Assembly (NCBI RefSeq): GCF_023699475.1
Contig: NZ_JALXFV010000003.1
Coordinates: 550,878 to 614,877, forward strand
From: Halomarina rubra
Lineage (GTDB): Archaea > Halobacteriota > Halobacteria > Halobacteriales > Haloarculaceae
Reading direction: 5' to 3'
DNA: 64,000 nucleotides
Positions 8,951 through 17,677 of this stretch are shown piece after piece; position 1 is the stretch's first letter, and each line of letters begins with the position of its first letter. The notes beneath the pieces were generated by a model that saw only the letters and a program-made list of their open reading frames with translations, was not told where the DNA came from and searched no databases. Made by a program: the position numbers and the translations under genes.

Positions 8951-9514
8951 TCACGCCGATCCGCCGCGGAACGTGTCGGCCGCACGGGCGGCGAGTCGCG
9001 CGACCCGGAGCGGCTCCGGGCGACCGCCCTCCGGCGTGTGGCGACGGACGAGGTCGACCGCGGTGGCGTAGTCACAGCCGACCGACCGGAGGTACAGCGT
9101 CTCGTCGTTCACCGACACGGTCCGACGATCGGGCAGTCGGTCGTAGACCGCGAGTCGCCGGTCGAGCGCCTCGCCGTCGAACTGCTCGCGGAGGGCGGGT
9201 TCGAGACCCGGACTCGCCTCGAAGGAGACGGCGAGGACGGGGCGGTCGACACGTTCGGCGAGCGTCCGGAGGTCCACGAGGTTGAACCACGCCGGGGCGA
9301 CGCCGGCGAGGACGAGCGCCTGGACGTCCTCGCGTCCGAGGTCCTCGGTGAGGGCGGCGATGCGGGCGGTGCTGTCGCTCCCGCCGTGAGAAATCGTCGA
9401 GAATGCCAGTCCGTCGAGCGCGCGGTCCGGTCGGCAGACCGCGCCCGCTATCGTGCTCTGCGAGCCAGTACCGTGTGACTCGGCGACGCCGAGGACGCGT
9501 CCCCGAAGCGTCAC
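8951..9514 (-). CDS. DUF99 (UPF0215) family protein
   Basis: A 187-residue protein of the archaeal DUF99 family, related in fold to endonuclease V. The family core is visible in RVLGVAESHG, LVLAGVAPAWFNLVDL and RPVLAVSFEASPGLEPALRE. Biochemical function is unproven; a nuclease-like role is inferred only from the fold. Its ATG overlaps the stop of the upstream 58-residue gene by 4 nt (ATGA), so the pair is probably one transcriptional and translational unit starting at the divergent promoter near 9720. Confidence 0.8.
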   Translation of the reverse strand: MTLRGRVLGVAESHGTGSQSTIAGAVCRPDRALDGLAFSTISHGGSDSTARIAALTEDLGREDVQALVLAGVAPAWFNLVDLRTLAERVDRPVLAVSFEASPGLEPALREQFDGEALDRRLAVYDRLPDRRTVSVNDETLYLRSVGCDYATAVDLVRRHTPEGGRPEPLRVARLAARAADTFRGGSA

Positions 9515-9687
9515 TCCCCGTCGTCTTTCATGTCGCCGAGCCGGTCGAGCAGTTCGTCGTTCGAGGCGCCAAACTCGAACGTCACAGCACCGTCGTGGGC
9601 CTCGCCGGCGTCCACGTCGTCGTCGTCGAGGTCGGTGTTGATCTGTTGGTTCTCCTGCTCGGATTCATCGTAGCTCCCGAAGCCCAT
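9511..9687 (-). CDS. DUF5786-like small acidic protein
   Basis: A 58-residue protein starting MGFGSYDESEQENQQINTDL and ending in a very acidic tail (LLDRLGDMKDDGE). I recognise it as the small haloarchaeal family usually labelled DUF5786, of unknown function. ATG 9687 was chosen because the family begins MGFGSYDE and a TATA-like box (AATACTTTTC on this strand) lies 33 nt upstream. It overlaps the DUF99 gene by 4 nt. Confidence 0.8.
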   Translation of the reverse strand: MGFGSYDESEQENQQINTDLDDDDVDAGEAHDGAVTFEFGASNDELLDRLGDMKDDGE

Positions 9688-9713
9688 GACATCCCTGCCT
9701 AAGGAATTACGAC

Positions 9714-9728
9714 TGAAAAGTATTGGGC
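9714..9728. promoter_or_regulatory. shared AT-rich promoter patch, DUF5786 / metallo-hydrolase
   Basis: GAAAAGTATTGGG is the only AT-rich patch in the 82-bp gap between the two divergent genes. It is centred 33 nt before the minus-strand start and 50 nt before the plus-strand start. It may serve both directions or mainly the DUF5786-DUF99 pair. Confidence 0.45.
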
Positions 9729-9769
9729 CGACGGCTAGGCTGAAGTGACCATCTCCCGTTGGGTGAGAC

Positions 9770-10384
9770 ATGGAGGTTTACAACGTCACGGCGAACGCCG
9801 AGACGTTCACCTGCAACGCGTATCTCGTCGTCGGTGACACCACGACGCTCGTCGATGCCGGGGCGTGGGAGGGTGTCGTCGACGCCGTCCGCGACCACGT
9901 CGACGACGTCGACCGGGTCGTGCTCACCCACCAGCACCCCGACCACGTCGCCCAACTCGACGCCGTCTGCGACGCGTTCGACCCCGACTGCTACGCCTAC
10001 GGCGAGAACGACCGCCGCACCCACGCCATCGAGGACGGCGACCGCGTCGTCATCGGCGACGACGCGTTCGACGTCGTCTACACGCCGGGCCACGCCGGCG
10101 ACCACGTCTCGTTCGTCTCCGAGGACACCCTGTTCAGCGGCGACGTCGTCGTCCACGACGACGGCGCGTTCGACTACGGCAGTTTCGGGCGGACCGACCG
10201 CCCCGGCCAGTCGCGCGAACGGCTCATCCAGTCCATCGACGACCTCCTCGAACGACTGCCCGACGGCGTCGAGCACATGTACTCGGGCCACGGCGAGGAG
10301 TTCCACGGTGACGTCCGCGACGTCGTCGAGACGGCGCTCGGCCGCGCCCAGAAGCGCGAACCGAAGTACCCCGACGAACAGTAG
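9770..10384 (+). CDS. MBL-fold metallo-hydrolase
   Basis: A 204-residue metallo-beta-lactamase-fold hydrolase. The metal motif is THQHPDHVAQLD, with His54, His56, Asp58 and His59 as ligands. TPGHAGDH, LFSGDVVV and YSGHGEE supply the later ligands. The small single domain resembles glyoxalase II-like or lactonase-like hydrolases, but the substrate cannot be deduced. It is divergent from the DUF5786-DUF99 pair and 77 nt ahead of an acetyltransferase gene with its own box. Confidence 0.85.
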   Translation: MEVYNVTANAETFTCNAYLVVGDTTTLVDAGAWEGVVDAVRDHVDDVDRVVLTHQHPDHVAQLDAVCDAFDPDCYAYGENDRRTHAIEDGDRVVIGDDAFDVVYTPGHAGDHVSFVSEDTLFSGDVVVHDDGAFDYGSFGRTDRPGQSRERLIQSIDDLLERLPDGVEHMYSGHGEEFHGDVRDVVETALGRAQKREPKYPDEQ

Positions 10385-10461
10385 TCGGGCCGCCACACGT
10401 CGGTTGTCAAGACGTCACACGCCACCAGCAACGGCTTTGTTCCCCGTGCCAACGAGAGGGT

Positions 10462-10998
10462 ATGCCCGGCCCAGCGTTCATCCGTGGGGAGCGTGTCACG
10501 CTCCGCACGGTCGAGGCGGAGGACCTCGACTTCCTCCAGGAACAGGTCAACGACCCCGACGTCCGTCGGTTCCTCGGCGCGACCTCGCCCATCAACGGCG
10601 AGCAGGAGCGAGAGTGGTTCGAGGAGCGTGGCTCCAGCGACGACTACACCAGTCTGCTCGTCTGCCGCGACGAGGAGGTGATGGGGAGCGTCGGCCTCCA
10701 CCCCAGGGACGGTGACCTCGGTGTCACCGCCGAGATCGGCATCTTCCTCGCCGAACCGTTCTGGGGCGAGGGCTACGGCACGGAGGCGGGTCGGCTCATC
10801 ACCGACTACGCGTTCGACGAGCGTCGCCACCACCGCGTCGTCGCCCGCGTGTTCGAGGGCAACGTCGGTTCACAGCGCGTCTGGGAGAAACTGGGGTTCC
10901 GTCACGAGGCCGTCCACAGGGAAGCGATGTACCTCCACGGCGAGTACCTCGACGAACACCTCTACGCCGTCCTCGAATCGGAGTGGCGCGAGGAGTGA
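10462..10998 (+). CDS. GNAT-family N-acetyltransferase (RimJ/RimL-like)
   Basis: A 178-residue acetyl-CoA-dependent acetyltransferase. The N-terminus, IRGERVTLRTVEAEDLDFL, is typical of RimJ/RimL-like proteins. The acetyl-CoA-binding region is in FWGEGYGTEAGRLITDYAFD, with the usual NVGSQRVWEKLGF motif after it. The target could be a protein N-terminus, an antibiotic-like amine or another small molecule. A GGCTTTGTTC box lies about 25 nt before the ATG. Confidence 0.85.
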   Translation: MPGPAFIRGERVTLRTVEAEDLDFLQEQVNDPDVRRFLGATSPINGEQEREWFEERGSSDDYTSLLVCRDEEVMGSVGLHPRDGDLGVTAEIGIFLAEPFWGEGYGTEAGRLITDYAFDERRHHRVVARVFEGNVGSQRVWEKLGFRHEAVHREAMYLHGEYLDEHLYAVLESEWREE

Positions 10999-11022
10999 GT
11001 CGAAGCCGACCGCGTCTCCCGG

Positions 11023-12069
11023 TCAGTGCTCGGGTTTCACGAGCACCTTGATGGCCTCGCGCTCGTCCATCGCCCGGTAGCCCTCCGGCACGCCCTCGAC
11101 GTCGACGGTCTTCGTGAAGATGGGCGAGGGGTCGAGCGTCCCTTGCAACACGTCGGCCAGCAACTCCTCGGCGTACGCGCGGACCGGTGCGACGCCACCC
11201 CGAAGCGCGATGTTGTCCCGGAACATCGACAGCAGGTCCAGTCCGTCTTCGTTCACGCCGTGGGGGACCCCGACGTAGCCGACGGTCCCACCGGGCCGAC
11301 AGACGCCGATTGCGGTGTCCATCGACGACGCCGCGCCGACGCACTCGACGACGTGGTTCGCCCCACCGTAGGTCAACTCCGTGGCGCGTTCGACGGCCTC
11401 CTCGCCACGGGCGCTGACGGTCTCGGTCGCGCCGAACTCCTCGGCGATGTCGAGGCGGTCCTCGTGGTGGCCCATGGCGACGATGCGCTCCGCCCCGAGT
11501 CGACGGGCGGCGAGCACGCCACACAGACCGACCGCACCGTCACCGATGACGATACAGGTCGACCCCTCCTCGACGCCCGCGCTGAGCGCGGCGTGGTGGC
11601 CCGTCCCCATCACGTCGGTCAGTGGGAGAATCGCCTCCAGCGTCTCCTCGTCGTCGGCGTGCCGGTCGGGCACCCGCACGAGCGTCCCGTCGGCGTGTGG
11701 CGAGCGGACGTACTCGCCCTGCCCGCCGCCGTTGTCCCCGCCCCACCCGTCGCCGTCGACACACGAGGTGTGGAGGCCCTTCCGACAGAACTCACAGTGC
11801 CCACAGGAGACGACGAACGGCGCGAACACGCGGTCGCCCGGTTCGACCGAGCGCACGTCGTCGCCCACCTCCTCGACGATACCCATCGGTTCGTGGCCGA
11901 CGCGGGTCCCCGAGTCGCGGTCGCTCTCACCCCGGTAGAACCAGAGGTCCGACCCGCAGACGGCGGTGTGGGTGACGCGGACGATGGCGTCGGTCGGTGC
12001 CTCGATTTCGGGTTTCGGTACGTCCTCGACGGTTATCTCTCCGGGTCCCTGGAAGACGGCGGCGCGCAT
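11023..12069 (-). CDS. zinc-dependent alcohol dehydrogenase family protein
   Basis: A 348-residue medium-chain dehydrogenase/reductase. Catalytic zinc ligands are Cys38 (HTAVCGSDLW) and His59-Glu60 (VGHEPMG). The structural zinc is held by Cys89, Cys92, Cys95 and Cys103 (CGHCEFCRKGLHTSC). The cofactor site is CIVIGDGAVGLCGVLAA. It most resembles the glutathione-independent formaldehyde/threonine dehydrogenase-like branch, but the substrate is uncertain. ATG 12069 fits the family start (MRAAVFQGPGEITVED) and has a TATA box 26 nt upstream; the open frame further 5' is repeat sequence. Confidence 0.9.
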   Translation of the reverse strand: MRAAVFQGPGEITVEDVPKPEIEAPTDAIVRVTHTAVCGSDLWFYRGESDRDSGTRVGHEPMGIVEEVGDDVRSVEPGDRVFAPFVVSCGHCEFCRKGLHTSCVDGDGWGGDNGGGQGEYVRSPHADGTLVRVPDRHADDEETLEAILPLTDVMGTGHHAALSAGVEEGSTCIVIGDGAVGLCGVLAARRLGAERIVAMGHHEDRLDIAEEFGATETVSARGEEAVERATELTYGGANHVVECVGAASSMDTAIGVCRPGGTVGYVGVPHGVNEDGLDLLSMFRDNIALRGGVAPVRAYAEELLADVLQGTLDPSPIFTKTVDVEGVPEGYRAMDEREAIKVLVKPEH

Positions 12070-12090
12070 GGGTCGTCTGCGAGCGTGGGA

Positions 12091-12100
12091 CAGTAATAGC
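12091..12100 (-). promoter_or_regulatory. TATA-like box of the zinc dehydrogenase gene
   Basis: Minus-strand GCTATTACTG is centred 26 nt before ATG 12069, consistent with a leaderless transcript. It supports this start over longer in-frame possibilities. Confidence 0.55.
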
Positions 12101-12159
12101 TCGTGTCCCCGGCAACCACTACCACTCGGGGGGTGGGTGAAAGTGAACGGCTCTCGGAG

Positions 12160-12375
12160 AGATGGCTTCGGTCGCCCGTATTCGGCCCGGAGAGCGGACT
12201 TCGAGGCGAAACCGGGGGGTTGCGGAAGGCGACGCGGTCGCGGTCTCGATTGGACCGCGAGTGAGTAGAACGAGCGAGCGGGCCGACCGAACCCCCGAAG
12301 GGGGTGAGGGAGGTTTTTGGTCCAGATTTTGCCAACGAGGCGCGCGAAGCGCGCCGAGTGCAGCAAAAGGTGGTG
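12160..12375 (-). repeat. recurrent 3' element, copy B
   Basis: Read on the minus strand directly after the polC stop: CACCACCTTTTGCTGCACTC, a perfect hairpin (GGCGCGC-TTC-GCGCGCC, 12339-12355), GGCAAAATCTGGACCAAAAA, CCTCCCTCACC and then CGGCCCGCTCGCTCGTTC. The parts recur in the same order in copies A, C and D. The rest of the roughly 300-bp gap down to the dehydrogenase promoter holds only low-complexity GC-rich sequence, and no gene is seen in it. Confidence 0.7.
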
Positions 12376-15300
12376 CTACATGAAGTCCGCAATCCCGCTC
12401 TGTTTGTTCTTGTCGTTCTCGAAGACGCTCTCCAGGGACTGTTCGAGCACTTCGAGACGCTGTTTGGTGTAGTCGCGGCAGTCGTACTCGTCGGCGACGT
12501 GGATGGCGGTGTCCATGTACTTGTTCACCGACCCCTGGTGGACGGTGAGGTTGACGCGACCACCACACTCCCGGCACTCGCCGGTCAGGGGCATCCGGCG
12601 GTACTTCTCGCCGCAGTCGAGACAGCGCGTCTCCTGGCGCGAAAAGGCCCGGAGGTTCCCGATGAGGTCGGGCAGGAAGTGGCCCTCGATGACGCGCTCG
12701 GCGACGTCGGTCTCGTCGACCGCCTTCAGCTTCCGCGCGAGTTCGAGTTGGGCGTCCATCTTGTCCATCATGCTCCCGAGGGTCTTGTACGCAGAGAGGT
12801 CGGGCCCGAGCGCGATGTCGGAGGTGTCGTGGGTGTGACGGAACCCGGTGTACTCCTCGTCGGTGCCCAGCGTCTCCTCGGCGATCTTGATTGGCACCTC
12901 CTCGGGGTCTTTCAGTTCGCGGGACGCCAGGTAGAACTCCCGCGGGTACCGGTCGACGATGTCGACGTTGTGCGCCTCGTCGTCGATCTCCGAGGGGTCG
13001 ATGCGCGAGGACATCACGAGCGGCGCGTCCATCTGCCCGCCGCGCTTGTCCGGCAGGAACGACTTCGAGAAGTTGAGCAGCCCGTCCATGAGGAGCATGA
13101 CGCAGTCCTCGTCACCGTCGCAGTTCCCCGCCAGTAGTCCTTCTACTGCGACGGTGTGGGTGTCTGCAACGGTGAGGCAGTACGTGTGGTCGACGTCGGA
13201 ACGGACTATCTCGACACGAACTACTTCCGAACTGGTGGTCCCACCGTCTGCGGCCAACGGGTCGTCAGTTGGTTGGTCTATGACCGACTGTCGCGCGAGT
13301 ATCTCGTCTCCCTCGCTCAGTTCGCTAGCGCGAACCCGAGTCGTACCGGCTTTCCAGACGAGCATCTCGTGGTCGGGGGTCACGGTAACCGACCGCCCGT
13401 CTGCAGTTTCGATTTCGACGAGATAGTCCGGTGCGACGTGTTTCGAGACGGCCTCGACCGGTTTCAAGACCGGTTCGCCGTTCTCGGTCACCGATGGGAC
13501 GCGAACCTCGCCGTCCAGTTCAGAGACGAGCGTTCCGAAGTCGTCGGTATCGGCCGTCGACTCGTCGAGATACTTCTCGACGAACCGTTCGATGCTCCCA
13601 TGCTCCCAGCCGTCTTTGCCTTCGTACCAGAGGTTCGTCTCGGGGTGGAAGCAGTTGCGACGCTTCGCCGCGTGAAAGTACGGGTGGGCGTAGCCGACGG
13701 CGGCGCTCGTAAAGCCGACGACGCGCCCGACGACGGCCGCGGAGGTGTGAGGAGCCATCCCGAACACCAGCTCGCCGACCAGGTCCTCGCGGTCGTCGAC
13801 GTCGTAGAACGGCTCCAGCCCGTAGTACTGCTCCAACAGCGCGTCGACGAAGCTCGCGGTCTTGAGCATGTGTTCGGCCGCGCCGTCCGAGAGAACGATG
13901 TCCTGCACGCGCAACTCGACCAACTGGTCGTCGTGGCGCAGCGGGTCGCCGTCCATGTCCGTCTCGTAGCCCAGTCCCCGCAGTTGGTCGACCGAGACGT
14001 CGAGTTCGCTCGCCCGGACCGACGTCACTGGCAGGTCGGTCATGTCGTAGCGGACGGTGCCGTCCTTGAACGAGGAGACGCCGTGTTTCGCCCGGAGGAT
14101 GCCCTTCTCGATGGGTTCGGGGAGCTTGTGCTCGCTCGTGAGTCCCTTGACCCCCTTCAGGATGTCGTAGACGCCGGGGCGTTCGCCGACGGCGGCGAGT
14201 GCGTCGTCGAGTTCCGAACGGAGGTCTATCTCGGCGAACTGGACCGGTTCGGCCTCGCCCTCACAGCGCGGACAGAGCGCCCGGCCCGACTCGTCGAGTT
14301 CCGCGCGGACCTCGCACTTGTGACACTCGTAGACGGCTTCGGTGTGGGTCCGACAGTCCGGACAGCGGGCCTTGAACGTCCGCGACGTGCAGTCGGGACA
14401 CTCCCGGCGGGCGACCTGGACCGAAATCTGGCCGGCCTTCCCGCGCATCGAGGCGGTGTAGCTGGCGGCCTGGCTCACGTCGCGCTGGCTCCCACCGGCC
14501 TCGCCGATGGGGAACAGCGTGTGGACGGCGGGGCTCATCTCGCGTTTCTCGGACTTCTCGGGGCGACCCATCCGGTTGCCGATGCGGGTCGGGGCGCGCT
14601 CCCGGACGGCGAACGGTGCGACCTCGCCGATTGCTTCGACGGCGTTGCCACCCGCTTTCCCGTCGTCACCGGGCCACGACCGGGCGCGTTCGGAGAGGTC
14701 GTCGAGGCTCCACGTCCGTTCGAGGTCGTCGGTCAGTCCGAGCGAGGCGACGAGCGGCCGGGCGTCGGGGACCGTCACCGTCTCCTCGCCCTGGGTGTGT
14801 TCGACGAGGAGCGTCTCGAGAGTCTCACAGAGCGCGTCGGTACGCGGCAGGACGAGCGTGTCGCCCTCGTCTGCGGTCGGGGTGTCGGGCGCGAGCGCCG
14901 CGCCGTCGGCCTCGACGAACCGGCCCTCGCTGGCGGCGGCGGCCAGCGCGTCGACCTGCTCGACCGAGACGTCGTGCCACAGCGGCGTGTACTTCGGGTG
15001 CAACGGCGCGTCGAACTCCTCGGCCCACGCCAGCGCCTCCTCGGCGCTCGGGTCCTCCAGGTCGACGTGGGGGTCGTCACGGAGCGCCTGCAGATTCGCG
15101 CCGGCGTGTTCGAGGTCCTGGACCCACCACTCGACGACGTAGGAGGCGGGCGGCAGCGCGTGGTTGTTCTCGATGAACTCTCCGTAGTTGACGAGGTACT
15201 CGCCGACGTCGAGTATCTCGACGATACCGTTGCGCAGTTCGAGCGCCTCGGCGGGGTCGTCGATGCGCCGGACGTCACCGTTGGCGAGTTTGACCGTCGG

Positions 15301-16503
15301 GCCGTCGATGGAGTCGACGGGGACGACGCCGCCGGCCTTCCCGGGGCGTTCGGTCTTTATCTGGGTGCCCGTCGCGAGGAAGTCGTCGAGGACGTGCATC
15401 GTCGCGGGGTGGACGCCCGCCGTCGCGAAGCCGTGGTTGCGCGCACGGCCGTAGCGCAGGCGAAAGCCCCCCGGCCGCGAGGGGTGGCCGAACACCGGTC
15501 GCCCGGCGATGAGGTCACGGAGGAACTTGTCGGCCGGTTCGACGCGCGGTGGACCGTCCGGTTCGTCGTCGGCGTCGTCGGGAGCGTCCTCCGCCTCGCC
15601 CTCGGCGTCGGCCTCGCTCTCCTCGGTGTCTTCGGCGTCCTCGGCCTCGTCGCCGTCGTCCTTGCCGATGGTGCCGTCGATGAGGTCCTGGAGCCACGGC
15701 CAGTCGACCTCGTCCAGATTGCGGGTGTACCGTTGAATCTTCGGCGCTTTCAGCGCGATACCCTCCGCGAGCACGAGACACATCCCGCCACGCGGGGAGT
15801 TGGTGTCGACGCGTTCGAGGTCGCGGAAGCCCGAGACCTCCTCCTGGCCGGTCGCCTCCCCGTCCAGACAGATGGGGCTGTTCTCGGCGATGAACTTCGT
15901 CTCCTTGTCCTTCGGGGTGTACTGCAGGCCCGTCTCGGAGTCGTACAGCGCGACCTCCTCGGCGTAGCGCTCGACCTCGATGTCTCGCGCTTTGTACTCG
16001 TCGATGCCGAGCAGTGCGCGGGCGTAGTCGGCGACGAGCACCGAGAGCGCCTGAGCAGTGCCCCCCGCAGAGCGGATGGGGCCGGCGTAGTACACCGAGA
16101 CGAACTGCGTCCCGTCGTCGTTGTCGTTGACCTCGACGCGGTCGATGCCCTCGATGGGTGCGGCGACCACACCTTCGGTGAGCAGGGCGACCGCCGTGCG
16201 GACCGCACCCTCTATCTTCCCGGCGTCGGTGTCGTAGTCGCCGACGGTTCCCTCGACGAAGTCGTCGACGAGCGCCAGCGCGGCCTCCTCGCGCGACATC
16301 TCCCCTTCGAGTTCGCGGACGCGTTCGGCGACGCCCTCGATGCCGAGGATGTTCTCGACGCGGTCGGCCATGTCCTTCGCGACGGGAATCTCGACCTCCG
16401 GCCTCGGGTCGCCGCCCCGCCGCTTCGCCTCCCGCGCGACGTCGAACGCCTCGTCCAGTCGCGACTCCAGGCGCTCGAAGTAGCGCTCGTCCGACGGTCT
16501 CAC
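12376..16503 (-). CDS. polC: DNA polymerase D large subunit DP2, with in-frame intein
   Basis: Catalytic subunit of the archaeal replicative polymerase PolD. The precursor is 1375 residues; removing the 177-residue intein (951-1127) leaves 1198, normal for DP2. Visible parts: the N-terminus RPSDERYFERLESRLDEAFD, the Asp/Glu-rich insert (about 280-320), zinc sites in ECPDCTSRTFKARCPDC and CHKCEV...LCPRCEGEAE, the catalytic region RRN|CDGDEDCVMLLMDG split by the intein, and a C-terminal zinc site (RCLDCGEKYR...GECRECGG). GTG 16503 was chosen because the sequence further upstream is GC-rich promoter DNA and homologues begin RPxDERYF. The small subunit DP1 is not in the window. Confidence 0.95.
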   Translation of the reverse strand: MRPSDERYFERLESRLDEAFDVAREAKRRGGDPRPEVEIPVAKDMADRVENILGIEGVAERVRELEGEMSREEAALALVDDFVEGTVGDYDTDAGKIEGAVRTAVALLTEGVVAAPIEGIDRVEVNDNDDGTQFVSVYYAGPIRSAGGTAQALSVLVADYARALLGIDEYKARDIEVERYAEEVALYDSETGLQYTPKDKETKFIAENSPICLDGEATGQEEVSGFRDLERVDTNSPRGGMCLVLAEGIALKAPKIQRYTRNLDEVDWPWLQDLIDGTIGKDDGDEAEDAEDTEESEADAEGEAEDAPDDADDEPDGPPRVEPADKFLRDLIAGRPVFGHPSRPGGFRLRYGRARNHGFATAGVHPATMHVLDDFLATGTQIKTERPGKAGGVVPVDSIDGPTVKLANGDVRRIDDPAEALELRNGIVEILDVGEYLVNYGEFIENNHALPPASYVVEWWVQDLEHAGANLQALRDDPHVDLEDPSAEEALAWAEEFDAPLHPKYTPLWHDVSVEQVDALAAAASEGRFVEADGAALAPDTPTADEGDTLVLPRTDALCETLETLLVEHTQGEETVTVPDARPLVASLGLTDDLERTWSLDDLSERARSWPGDDGKAGGNAVEAIGEVAPFAVRERAPTRIGNRMGRPEKSEKREMSPAVHTLFPIGEAGGSQRDVSQAASYTASMRGKAGQISVQVARRECPDCTSRTFKARCPDCRTHTEAVYECHKCEVRAELDESGRALCPRCEGEAEPVQFAEIDLRSELDDALAAVGERPGVYDILKGVKGLTSEHKLPEPIEKGILRAKHGVSSFKDGTVRYDMTDLPVTSVRASELDVSVDQLRGLGYETDMDGDPLRHDDQLVELRVQDIVLSDGAAEHMLKTASFVDALLEQYYGLEPFYDVDDREDLVGELVFGMAPHTSAAVVGRVVGFTSAAVGYAHPYFHAAKRRNCFHPETNLWYEGKDGWEHGSIERFVEKYLDESTADTDDFGTLVSELDGEVRVPSVTENGEPVLKPVEAVSKHVAPDYLVEIETADGRSVTVTPDHEMLVWKAGTTRVRASELSEGDEILARQSVIDQPTDDPLAADGGTTSSEVVRVEIVRSDVDHTYCLTVADTHTVAVEGLLAGNCDGDEDCVMLLMDGLLNFSKSFLPDKRGGQMDAPLVMSSRIDPSEIDDEAHNVDIVDRYPREFYLASRELKDPEEVPIKIAEETLGTDEEYTGFRHTHDTSDIALGPDLSAYKTLGSMMDKMDAQLELARKLKAVDETDVAERVIEGHFLPDLIGNLRAFSRQETRCLDCGEKYRRMPLTGECRECGGRVNLTVHQGSVNKYMDTAIHVADEYDCRDYTKQRLEVLEQSLESVFENDKNKQSGIADFM
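13123..13653 (-). other. PolC mini-intein, 177 residues
   Basis: Runs from Cys (CFHPETNLWYEG, block A) to Asn (VAVEGLLAGN), followed by Cys of the C-extein. Block B is SVTVTPDHEMLVW with the TxxH motif; block F is YCLTVADTHTVAVEG. There is no LAGLIDADG or other endonuclease domain, so this is a splicing-only mini-intein. The penultimate residue is Gly, where His is canonical, yet both splice-junction Cys and the terminal Asn are intact. Codons are visibly richer in A/T at the third position than the flanking exteins (the end reads GCA GTA GAA GGA CTA), a sign of separate origin. Removal joins RRN to CDGDED. Confidence 0.93.
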
Positions 16504-16637
16504 GCGCGCTCCCCCCCGAGAGCGGGTGGTCGCTCGCGCTCCGCAGTCCAGCGAGCGCCCGGTACGTACATGTGCTGGCGGTAGTACGAGCGACCCAAAA
16601 GTCTTCCCGACTCGACTACCCCACCCGCGAGCATCAC

Positions 16638-16650
16638 GCACAGTTTTGGT
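16638..16650 (+). promoter_or_regulatory. TATA-like box of the NAD(P)-binding reductase gene
   Basis: CACAGTTTTGGT is centred 28 nt before the ATG at 16673, supporting that start over longer in-frame options that would read through the divergent polC promoter. Confidence 0.5.
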
Positions 16651-16672
16651 CGCGTGCCACGCGCGTCTCGCC

Positions 16673-17614
16673 ATGGCAGCACACAGCGACACGGACGGCG
16701 ACCGCCCGACCGTCGGCTTCGTCGGCCTCGGTATCATGGGTCTCCCGATGGCGACGAACCTGCTCGACGCGGGCTACCGCGTCGTCGGCTACAACCGCTC
16801 GGACGCTCCCGTCGAGACGCTCGTCGAGCGCGGTGGCGAGGCCGGCGACTCCCCCGCAGACACCGCCGCGCGAGCGGACGTCGTCGTCACCTGTCTCCCC
16901 GACTCCCCGGACGTGACGAACGTCGTGCTGGGCGAGGGCGAGGAGTCCGACCCGGTCGTCGACGGCCTCGCCGAGGGGATGACGCTCGTCGACACCTCCA
17001 CCATCTCGCCGACCGTCACCGAGCGCGTCGCCGCGGAACTCGACGAGATGGGCGTCTCGATGCTCGACGCACCCATCTCCGGCGGCGAGGAGGGGGCCGT
17101 CGAGGGGACGCTCTCCATCATGGTCGGTGGGGACGAGACGACGCTCGACGCGACGCGACCCGTCCTCGACGTGATGGGCGAGACGGTCACCCACTGTGGC
17201 CCCTCCGGGGCCGGGCAGGTCACCAAAGCCTGCAACCAGATCGTCGTCGCGTGTACGAACGTCGCCGTCAGCGAGGCGCTCGTGTTCGCCGAGAAAGCCG
17301 GCGCGGACTTAGACGCCGTCGTCTCGGCCATCAGCGGCGGGGCCGCTGGCTGCTGGACGCTCGACAACCGTGCCCCGCGGATGATTCGCGGGAACTTCGA
17401 ACCGGGCTTCTTCGCGGACTACCAGTACAAGGACCTCCGCATCGCCACCGACGCGGGCGAGGCGTTCGGCGCGCCGATGCCCGCGACCGAACTCAGCCAC
17501 GAACTGTACAAGTCGATGGTCGAAAACGGGATGGGCCGGGACGACAACTCCGGCGTGATGCAGGTCGTCGAGATGCTGGCGGGGACGGAAGCGCGCGTCG
17601 AGAGCGACGACTGA
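16673..17614 (+). CDS. beta-hydroxyacid dehydrogenase family (2-hydroxy-3-oxopropionate reductase-like)
   Basis: A 313-residue NAD(P)-dependent oxidoreductase of the 3-hydroxyisobutyrate / tartronate-semialdehyde reductase family. The Rossmann fingerprint is VGFVGLGIMGLPMATNLLDA. The substrate-binding DAPISGGEEGAVEGTLSIM and catalytic Lys185 (GQVTKACNQ) are in place. The second half is the all-helical dimerisation domain. It could act on 3-hydroxyisobutyrate, tartronate semialdehyde or a related acid; context does not decide. Divergent from polC. Confidence 0.88.
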   Translation: MAAHSDTDGDRPTVGFVGLGIMGLPMATNLLDAGYRVVGYNRSDAPVETLVERGGEAGDSPADTAARADVVVTCLPDSPDVTNVVLGEGEESDPVVDGLAEGMTLVDTSTISPTVTERVAAELDEMGVSMLDAPISGGEEGAVEGTLSIMVGGDETTLDATRPVLDVMGETVTHCGPSGAGQVTKACNQIVVACTNVAVSEALVFAEKAGADLDAVVSAISGGAAGCWTLDNRAPRMIRGNFEPGFFADYQYKDLRIATDAGEAFGAPMPATELSHELYKSMVENGMGRDDNSGVMQVVEMLAGTEARVESDD

Positions 17615-17677
17615 AGGGACCTCCTCGCCGGCGCTCGCGCCCTCGTCACGAACCGAGACGGGTCGGCGTCGGTCGGC

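Noticed and set aside
12070-12366. Longer zinc dehydrogenase starting at 12366
   Set aside because: The extra 99 codons translate repeat copy B and GC-rich filler; the family start and TATA box support 12069.
13156-16584. 1142-codon open frame on the + strand antisense to polC
   Set aside because: It is a GC-rich shadow of polC. Its product is Arg/Val/Asp-rich without hydrophobic patterning, and polC motifs are unmistakable on the other strand.
16500-16682. 60-codon minus-strand frame upstream of polC
   Set aside because: It overlaps the promoter region shared with the divergent reductase gene, is Arg-rich, and has no acidic haloarchaeal composition.
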